Shown one piece after another: positions 56,302 through 64,000 of a DNA stretch of 64,000 nt. The stretch comes from Glomus cerebriforme. Lineage: Eukaryota > Glomeromycota > Glomeromycetes > Glomerales > Glomeraceae. The DNA lies in assembly GCA_003550305.1 (NCBI GenBank), contig QKYT01000068.1, positions 104,587 to 168,586 on the forward strand, written 5' to 3'. Numbering within the stretch: the stretch's first letter is position 1; every line of letters begins with the position of its first letter. The notes under the pieces are model-generated. The model worked only from the letters and a program-made list of their open reading frames with translations, did not search any database and was not told where the DNA came from. The translations under genes were made by a program, and so were the position numbers.

Positions 56302-56706
56302 AAAACCGTTCCTTCGGGGAACGATCAAATTAACCTACCAATTTTGAATATTAATTATTCAGAGCATAAATAATATTATATTACGCAGACATGCAATCCG
56401 AAATAGATTTATTGAGGCGAGAATGCAGAACTTAGAAAGATTATATTAAAAATAAATTAGAATGTTTTCACTAAAAAAATCTTACATTTTTTATTTTCCG
56501 ATATATAATTGCAAAGTTAAAAAATAAAGCACAACATGGGCAAAAACTTTATTTAATGTTTAAGTAATAAAATCGTATTACTACTATTTGCTAAGAAAAA
56601 AAAAATCACGATCTTTTTTGTCATGAAAACTTTTTCAGAAATAAAAGGTTCGGATTTTGCCCGTGAGGTTACTACGTTTCCATCCTAAGCCCAACTTTTT
56701 TTTTCC
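56302..56706. other. Intergenic region
   Basis: Starts with a small hairpin (CGTTCCTTCGGGGAACG at 56309–56325). Otherwise AT-rich with nothing recognised. Confidence 0.4.
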
Positions 56707-57855
56707 TCACTTTTCCTCTTCCATCTTTTCCTTTACACGATGTATAAGTTCCTCTTCAGGTACCAGCTCGCCGGTATCTTCCATAACAACACATTTCTTT
56801 TCTGGGTGGTAAAGGTAGTTTGCAAGACCTTCCACTTTATTAATTCCCAAAATACGCATGCCATATTCCATTTCACTCCACATAAACATGATTCCACGAT
56901 CATCTAAAAAAAGAACAATCATTCCAGAATGATCAACAAGAAGTGGGCAAATATGGGTGATACCATATGTTTTATTGAAGTATTATCTATTCTCTTTGTC
57001 AATTAACCATCCATCTGTGGGTTCACAGAATCCACGAAACTTGCGATCATTCTTTAATTTATCAACCAATTCCGAATAGCTTGGCAATTTTCGCATGGAT
57101 CCTTTATTATTCTTCCATGTACTGATACTGTTTGAGATATGATTTTCCAGATCTGGTATCCACCGGCATAAATGAGTCCAGACATTCATCTCCGAGCAGT
57201 TCCCGAACTCCCAATCTTCTAGTTTCGGAACCACATTTCTGTATTGATCCCGAGGAAGAAGGTATTCGTCGTTCTTTTGTCGGATTAGGCACAATTTTTT
57301 CCTGTCGTCCCAGTTGAGAGCTGTAATTGATGCACCAAATGCAAGGTTGATAATCCTTCCCTGATTTGTTTTCCAGGGATGTTGATTGTTGTTGGCTGAC
57401 TTTTGCGTACTCGTTCATTATCGTTATCCATTGACAGAGTTGATCTTAGTGCTGAAAAAGGTACTTGCGATCTTTCTTTGAGAAACATATATTGATCGTG
57501 TACAAGTAACAGAGAACATCCCATTGAGTTATTATTACGATCATGGCCCCATTCACCCTCAATGTTATTAGTTTTGGGCGTTTCTGGGGATCGTTGAAAA
57601 TACAGTTGTTTTTCTTGTACGGAAGAAGAATTTTTTTGTATACTCTCCATCCATTTTTGCTCTTCGCCATTTTTTTGATGCACTTCCAAATCTATGATGA
57701 AAATTACTTAAGAATTTTTTCCTGCTTCTCATAAACAGCTAAAAATTACCTTTTTTAGTGTCCATTCTGTACTTAGTTGAGGAGTCCATTAGTTTAGCAT
57801 GAAGATTTAGGTTATCAAAAATAGAGCTAGTAGAGACAAAGTTAACGTTATCCAT
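56707..57855 (-). pseudogene. Hypothetical two-exon gene with a frameshift and a nonsense codon
   Basis: Exon 1 is 57750–57855 (MDNVNFVSTSSIFDNLNLHA). An intron (GTAATT…CATAG) leads to 57691 and DLEVHQKNGEEQKWMESIQK. The frame shifts near 57360 into INLAFGASITALNWDDRKKL, then PKLEDWEFGNC, NVWTHLCRWIPDLENHIS and GFCEPTDGWLIDKEN. A TAA at about 56983–56985 follows. The same frame continues (ICPLLVDHSGMIVLFLDDRG…) to the stop at 56707. No domain recognised. Overlapping frames in this block are shadows. It may still be expressed as shorter products. Confidence 0.5.
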
Positions 57856-59064
57856 TTTTTTTATCTATTGTTACGTTATAAATATCAATAAAAATTTATG
57901 AGTATAATGAGTAATTTTTTTTTCTTGTAATGAGTAATATGATTTATGAGTAAGAAAAGTAATTGAATATTATATGTCAAATTGTATTGTGTTATACAGT
58001 GGTCATCGTATAGTGATCATCGTATTTGACTAGCTTTTAATTAATAAAGCTCTGATGTACCTTTTTTCTTACTCCAGCTCCCAAGCTGTCATTCTATTTT
58101 CTCCGAGCATGATCTCGCTAGAAAGAAACCAACTTATCGCAGTTTGAAAGAAGTGTTAACGAAAAAAATTATTGAAGTCCGGACGACTTAGAGTTTTCAA
58201 TAGTATATTAACTTTGACAATTGACAAAGTTCAGTATAGAAAAATCAAGGCGCAGAAGGTGACATTTTTTTTTTAATTAAAAATGGTATTCAAATTTGGT
58301 TTAAGTTTGAACACAGAATAAATTTATAATATTCTATTAACTCGTATTTATTACTTACAAAAATTTTTTTTATGACAATATACATTTCTGAGCTATTATT
58401 GCAGTAGAAGAATCTTAGAAATCAGTGTAAGATTATGTGTGTAAATTAAGTTTGTGTGTAAGTATTTATTAAGTATACAAAGTCATTAGTATCAATAAGA
58501 GCTCATTTACAAAACCTCAAATTGTATAATTTTGTTAATTATATTTTGTCTAAGTTTTTGTGTTAGTTTCTGTGTAAGTTTTTTATTAAGTATACAAGGG
58601 CATAGAGTTATTAAATGTTCAACCACAGAAAAAAAGGATGTAAGATTTCGGTGTGAGTTTTTTTCGTGTAAGTTTGTGTGTAAGTTTATTGGCGAAAAAT
58701 ACCAGTCCACAATTAATTTGTCGCAGTTTGAACATATGATCCAAAAACCTAATCTCCTTATGTAAAATTTCTGTGAGAGATTTATGAACATACAGTACCT
58801 TAATAGTAATAAAAAGATATCGTTACTAAATTTAAAGATAAAATAATTATTGTTTTTCCTTACCTTATTTAAAAGGAGCAATAAAATATTTTGGTTAATC
58901 ACTAATATGGCATATTAGGATAAGTATTATTATTTTGTGATGACAGAAATTACTTTTGTAAATTTAGATATTGAGCTAATGCATTTATGATAATATCAAT
59001 GCAAAATTAATTTTAACAGATTTTTATATCATTTTTTATTTTTTAATCTTTCATAATAAAATTT
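57856..59064. other. Intergenic region with a partial tandem duplication
   Basis: GTGTAAGT…TATTAAGTATACAA occurs at about 58455–58480 and again at 58575–58600, with further GTGTGTAAGT words to 58690. No gene supported; the frame at 58507–58902 is AT-rich chance. Confidence 0.4.
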
Positions 59065-60462
59065 CTAGTAGTATAAAGTATATTTGATATTTTTAATAAC
59101 TCCTGCTACTTTATATTTTTCTGCCAATTCTTTAAAACCTTTTATATTTTCCAAACTAATCTGTAATATCATAGGAAGTCTACATTTTCAATTTTCAAAA
59201 AATAGGTTTAAAAATTCTAATTTAATTGGACTATGAATGGAACTATTATTAAATTCAAAGTTGAACAAACTATCCAGCGATGATTTAGTCAATATTTTGA
59301 ATAAATCATCCCAATTAAAGTAAACTAATGCAAGAGTATTAATAGCTAATTTATTTAAATATTGACAATTAATTTTAAAATATCTTTTCAAATTTTAAAA
59401 TATTTTGACGTTTAACAGATAGTTTAAGATATTTCAATTTTGGACAATTTTGATAAATAACTTGAATAAGCCCTTTGTCATCAAATAAACTATATTCTTT
59501 ATAATTTGTATTGATAATATTTATTCATTAAGATATCCATATGTATTTTTAATTAAACTAATTAAAGGTCTGGTCGGAATTTGTCTAGCTTTTAAAGTTT
59601 TCAAGTAAGGTAAAGATAAATTCTCTAAACAATTCCATGCATAATAAGTAGAATCATAAGATCCTAATGGAATAGATTCTTTAATTAACTTCAAATTTTG
59701 TATATTATTTGCATGTTTAATTAATGGTCTTTCAAGAATATTATAAAATGATTCATCAAATCTTGAATGCTGAACAGTTATTATTAAATAGACATTAAAT
59801 AATCCTTTTTGAATTTCTATTATTCTACTAAATCCATAATTGTTATTATTTTCTTGAATAAAAAGTTCTAATTCTTTGATTGATTCAATTATTTCTGTTA
59901 ATCCAATTAAAACATTATCATTTATCTTAATGTTACAACTAAGGAATTTAATTTCTGAAAAGCAGTGTTTGAATCCAGGAATAAGATGTATTTGAAAATC
60001 AAATTCTTCTGGTATATAAAGGTGTGAATATTTTCTATCTTCGTTGATGAAAAGATTAAATATTTCATTTTTAATAGAAATTTTACGTTCTTCAAAGGAT
60101 ATGAGTGTATCAATTATCTTTATAATTCGATTAAAATTTAAATGTTTACAAAAGCTAATATAGTTAAATAAAGGTCTTTGATATGAATTCGTTAAAAAAT
60201 CAATGTCTTGACTCAAGTTATTTCTTGATTTATCTGATAAATGTGAAATGATCACATTTAATAATAATTTTTCTTTTTCTTCTTTTAAAAATTTCCAAGG
60301 ATTTTTCCATAAAATTGGAATAATTATTTCACACCAAGTTTTATCGACTAAAAGACATGAATAAAATGATTTATTATTATGTAATTCTTGAAATACTAAA
60401 TAAAGAATATCTCTATCTAACTTTTTAAAAAAAGATTATTTTTTTTTTAGGCGAAAGAGCAT
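59065..60462 (-). pseudogene. F-box/LRR gene, third paralog, inactivated
   Basis: Clear relative of the gene at 11884–13317. The F-box is present (LDRDILYLVFQELHNNK, then SCLLVDKTWCEIIIPILW) but no ATG precedes it. The upstream ATG at 60462 runs into TAA after eight codons. The LRR-like part is open to about 59521. A shift then leads to DDKGLIQVIYQNCPKLKYLK, a second shift near 59395 to INCQYLNKLAINTLALVYFN, and a Trp-to-TGA change near 59187. The remaining C-terminus (LAEKYKVAGVIKNIKY) ends at 59065. At least four lesions make this a pseudogene. Confidence 0.85.
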
Positions 60463-61550
60463 CAAATGATTGTTTTAAATATTTATAATATTTATGTAAT
60501 GTGTCATACTGACACAAATAGTAAACTTATGTTACTGCATTGCTGCATTACTACGTCTACGGACAAATTGTTTGGCTAATCATAGTTAACAAAGAATATA
60601 TCTGACGTATTAGTGTTAATCTTTTATGGTCTATGTAATATAACAAATTATATGTGAACAAATTGCATGATCAGAATTTTACGTGATTTAGTTTTGACTC
60701 ATTTTATATTAAATATGTCCTTTTTTCAACTTCTTAACAACTACTCCCTTTAACCTCGCTTCCTCTTACCTAACTTATACTGTATATAGAGGTCTTTCTC
60801 GTGTCAGACAAGCAAGAACCAGTTAGATAATCGAGTATCTTGGTTTGATTTCTTTTTAAATCCTTTAAGCTTCCTTTAACTTCCTTATACTGTATATGAG
60901 TTCTTCCTCATACTGTATCAGGAAAGGAAAGACCAGTTAGATAGTTGAGTATTTCTTATCTCTGGTTTGGTTTAGATTAGAATTCCCTTTACTTTCATCC
61001 CTTAGTATTTTATCATAACATGGGGGTAGTTCCGTAATGATATGTAAAAAGAACAAAAGAACAGCAAAAGGAAGATAATCAAAATGATCTACAAATCTAG
61101 AAGATAAGGTTATTAAAAGTTATGAAGATTCGTCCATATTTCCAGAGAGAAAGAGACTAAAAGATATAAAAAAAGAAGAAACTGAAATAAGTTGAACATA
61201 AAATATGGAGAAACAGCAAACAACCTAAAAGAACTTAATGATAATGGAAGAATTACAATAACAGAAGAATTATGCAAAACAAATATGAGAAAACAAACAA
61301 TTAACATGTTTTCTTAAAGATAAGAAATAAACAATGGAGTTGCATGGATTAAAAACAAAATAGTAAACAAATCATTCAAAACAGAAATGAAGACAAAAAT
61401 TATAATGAAGAGGGGGAATAGAGTGAAAAAGGAATCAGAAGAATTATTCACTATGACCAATTTGTTTGCTGTTGTAATCTCAAGACTATTGCTCTGATTT
61501 TCCATCAGAAGCGTCGATATTATAGATTTGCAGATCATAATACATAATAC
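60463..61550. other. Intergenic region with a two-copy tandem repeat
   Basis: 60771–60850 and 60889–60970 share CTTATACTGTATAT, GACCAGTTAGATA(A/G)T, GAGTAT and TGGTTTG words with a period of about 118 bp. 61100–61320 is purine-rich on the plus strand and may be an old coding relic. Small minus frames are shadows. Confidence 0.45.
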
Positions 61551-61559
61551 AGTCTAACG

Positions 61560-61760
61560 ACTTTAATAAATAATTTTCCAATTAGAATTGTCCTTTATTT
61601 AGTTGATGTGCGTAATTAGTCACTAGGAAATGATAATTTATAAAATTCTATCCAGAAAGGAAGATATTATATATACAGAAGGAATGTATATTTACGGGAG
61701 AGAACAAATTACTGCATTAGCACATGAAGATGACATAATNAATGAAATTTGGCNTTAATT
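61560..61760 (+). pseudogene. Possible LINE reverse-transcriptase fragment
   Basis: The plus strand near 61678–61740 reads EGMYIYGREQITALAHEDDI, which resembles the segment around the YADD box of non-LTR reverse transcriptases (…LAYADD…), with damaged catalytic Tyr/Ala. It is short, with N bases, and nothing else of the element could be confirmed. Confidence 0.35.
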
Positions 61761-62730
61761 GCTGAAGATGCATGAAAATATAAGATTAAAAACAACAAAA
61801 GAAGAATAATAAAGAATATCAAATAAATAATGTTGGATGGGATTGCTAATAGTATCAGATAAAGTAATAAGCAATATTTGGATAAAGATAGTAAAATTAA
61901 TGATTTATTTAGAATATATAGATTAGAAATATTACTAATAATATAATAAGACTGTAACATTTTNTTTGAAATTTTTAAATAATTAAATAAACAATTAATT
62001 TTGCAAAAAAACATTATTATTCGTCCATATTCTCTAAGCTTATATGAATTATTTTTGTAATCATATGGATTCTTTATATGTACTCATTATAATAATACTA
62101 TGAAATTTTAATTAATATCATTATTATAATATTGATCTTTTTCATGCTAACTTTTATGTATAATATAATAAACCCAATATGAGCATAGTTTTCAAAATGT
62201 AAAAATTTAAGAACATACATTAAAATGGGAATTGAAAATAATCTAGAAGATCTAATACTTTAAGGTCAGATGATATTTTTACAATATTTAATATCTAACT
62301 TAAGAATTTTAATAGTGAACCAAATAAAAATATTTTATTTACTAACACTTCTTATGTATAGATAAAATATAAGTTAAAGAGCATATTTGCTTATATAAAA
62401 GAATTACATTAACCATATGTAACTTAATTTATTATCAAGGATAAATTTAGTTCTGAGAAATTTTATAAATTATGTTTCATATCATAATATTCATTAGAAG
62501 GATTTATTGGTAAATATTTTTAACCATATTAGCATACTAGGAATTATGTTAATAGATTTCCTCTTGTTCAATTGTAGTTTATGAAAAATTTTAAATTTGG
62601 TAAAAAAGAGAGCATAAAGAAAGCATGTAAGGAAAATAAAATAAACTTAAAGAATAAAATAGCCAAAAAAAAAGTATCAATGCACTTACGTGCATGTGAT
62701 ATCTATATTCATTGATAAATATGGATAATT
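61761..62730. other. AT-rich region, no gene supported
   Basis: Only low-complexity frames; nothing recognised. Confidence 0.4.
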
Positions 62731-62739
62731 GAAATAATA

Positions 62740-63020
62740 ACTTTGAATTAATTTGAATAAAGGCTCTTAAAATTTCATCAAAACCTTTTTAGTTCCCACT
62801 CCACATTTATAACAATTCCCAAGANTGTATTATCATCCTTTTCAGTATAATTCAAATGCTTTAATTTCATTTTTTTCAATTCTTATTCCATGTTGATATC
62901 GAATCAATATCATCTCTTCAACTCCTTCGTATGTAATTCAAATTTTCTAATTTCATTTTTTTTTATCTGATTCATTATATAATTCATATGTTTTATTTAC
63001 ATCTTCCTTTAGCACATCAT
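62740..63020 (-). pseudogene. Sel1-like repeat fragment
   Basis: On the minus strand: NKTYELYNES (about 62980), RYQHGIRIEKNEIKAFELY (about 62860–62920) and, after a small deletion, LGNCYKCGVGTKKV (about 62785–62830). These fit consecutive Sel1 repeats (…KAFELY…, LG.CY..G.GT.K). Stops and shifts break the frame. Confidence 0.5.
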
Positions 63021-64000
63021 ATCGTATATGTTTGTTTTATCCATCATTACAGTATTTGTTTGTCTTGAAATGTTGTAAAAACTATTCCTAAAATATCTTA
63101 AATTATTAATATAAAATATAAATGTAGAAATCATGGAAATTATAAATCTCGTACATTTCAAAACCTCTTTTACGATTTGAAGTTTGACTATTGAAAGATT
63201 TCAAAGCTAAAATAGTTTCAGTATTTCCAGTTAGCACAAAAAATGCTTCCAAATACACTATTTCCTAATGATTTTATATTCTTGAAGTTTAAATAAAGTC
63301 TAAATATTCTTCTAACAAATCAAGATAATGATTCAAAAGGAAACATGACGTAATATTTATTTCCGTTATTTCAGTTTCTCTTTTATTATCAAATAGGATT
63401 TTAGACTTTCATAGTTATATAATTTAATCGAGAAATTTTGGTAACCGGTAATTAATAATAACTTTTATCTAGTTTTTAACAATTATAACAAACATGTAGT
63501 GATCAAATTTTTATATTTATCTTTTAATAATTTTTTTCTAAATCCAGAAATAAATAATTTTTTTTATGTCTTTATCACATTCCGTTGTTGTCTTATAGTG
63601 GTAAGACTGAAAAACCTACGGTTAATGATGATAGATAAGGTACTAATATTAAATTATAGAAATATTTATATATTAATATTATCTCACAGCAACATACGAT
63701 CAATGGATCAATGGTAGTACATTTAGCATTTTTATGTAATAGATTCGTATGATTGACTATCCTATGACTGTTTCTTTCTCTTCTTTAGTATCTTTTATTT
63801 GTCAGAATCAGTTTATAATATTAAAATAACAAATTAACTTTGAACGAAACAGAAGCTTTATAATTGAATTTAATGAGTTGTATATACAGTACATAAATAT
63901 TCTAAGTATAAAAATGTATCCACATTCACAATTATTTTTGATTAAAAATAAAATCAACTGAATGGAACAAAATTTTAATCTTATATATCAGAAGAGTTTT
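63021..64000. other. AT-rich intergenic region to the window end
   Basis: No supported gene, RNA or repeat. The frame at 63499–63717 is hydrophobic low-complexity. Confidence 0.4.

Noticed and set aside
57107..57418. 103-codon minus frame overlapping the hypothetical gene
   Set aside because: It runs in a third frame through DNA whose other two frames carry the longer, consistent gene.
58507..58902. 131-codon minus frame
   Set aside because: Low-complexity Asn/Lys/Leu composition across a tandem-duplicated AT-rich tract; no start context or relatives in the window.

Overview
The window is AT-rich eukaryotic DNA with short canonical GT–AG introns (about 55–105 bases), F-box/LRR paralogs, Sel1-repeat relics, a Crinkler-type header gene, a fungal bestrophin, a GT34 glycosyltransferase and very many dead transposons. 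This mix points to an arbuscular mycorrhizal fungus (Glomeromycotina, Rhizophagus-like). That assignment rests on family content and composition, not on a database search. Runs of N, including a gap at 50010–50778, show draft assembly.

Layout. 1–9.4 kb is gene-poor: the 3' end of a bestrophin channel gene, a 202-bp TA-flanked MITE, a three-exon small gene, a small type I membrane protein and a multi-span membrane protein. 9.4–14.6 kb carries two intact F-box/LRR genes on the minus strand with a 265-bp inverted-repeat MITE between them, then a stand-alone Crinkler N-terminal (ubiquitin-like) gene. 15–25 kb is a transposon graveyard: two decayed copies of one C2H2 zinc-finger gene, a coiled-coil relic, a 1.2-kb foldback element made of about 15 hairpin units (itself hit by a 225-bp MITE with an 8-bp target duplication), and a hAT-type region with a broken transposase, a nested MITE and a Myb/SANT-like plus RS-tail gene. 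25.6–26.8 kb is the first copy of a SAM plus PD-(D/E)XK-like gene family. 27.4–35.4 kb is the best-preserved stretch: a GT31-like/GT34 fusion glycosyltransferase, two tail-to-tail AIG1-type GTPases (one fused to a Hedgehog-type Hint domain, the other with a C-terminal membrane anchor), and an unrecognised three-exon gene.

36–52 kb is again mobile DNA: a dead Helitron with a nested MITE, then a decayed element with a D5-like primase-helicase, a coiled-coil ORF and a tyrosine-recombinase-like gene. The recombinase is cut in two by a 5.07-kb DNA transposon with near-perfect 29-bp TIRs and a TTAA duplication. 52–58 kb holds an F-box fragment, a second and a third (relic) SAM/PD-(D/E)XK copy, and two broken hypothetical genes. 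58–64 kb holds a third F-box paralog (a pseudogene), a possible LINE fragment and Sel1-repeat relics.

The most interesting items are the GTPase–Hint fusion with its neighbouring tail-anchored GTPase paralog, the foldback hairpin array, the GT31/GT34 fusion, the SAM/nuclease-like family with a conserved promoter block, and stop codons in transposon relics that mostly look like C-to-T changes.
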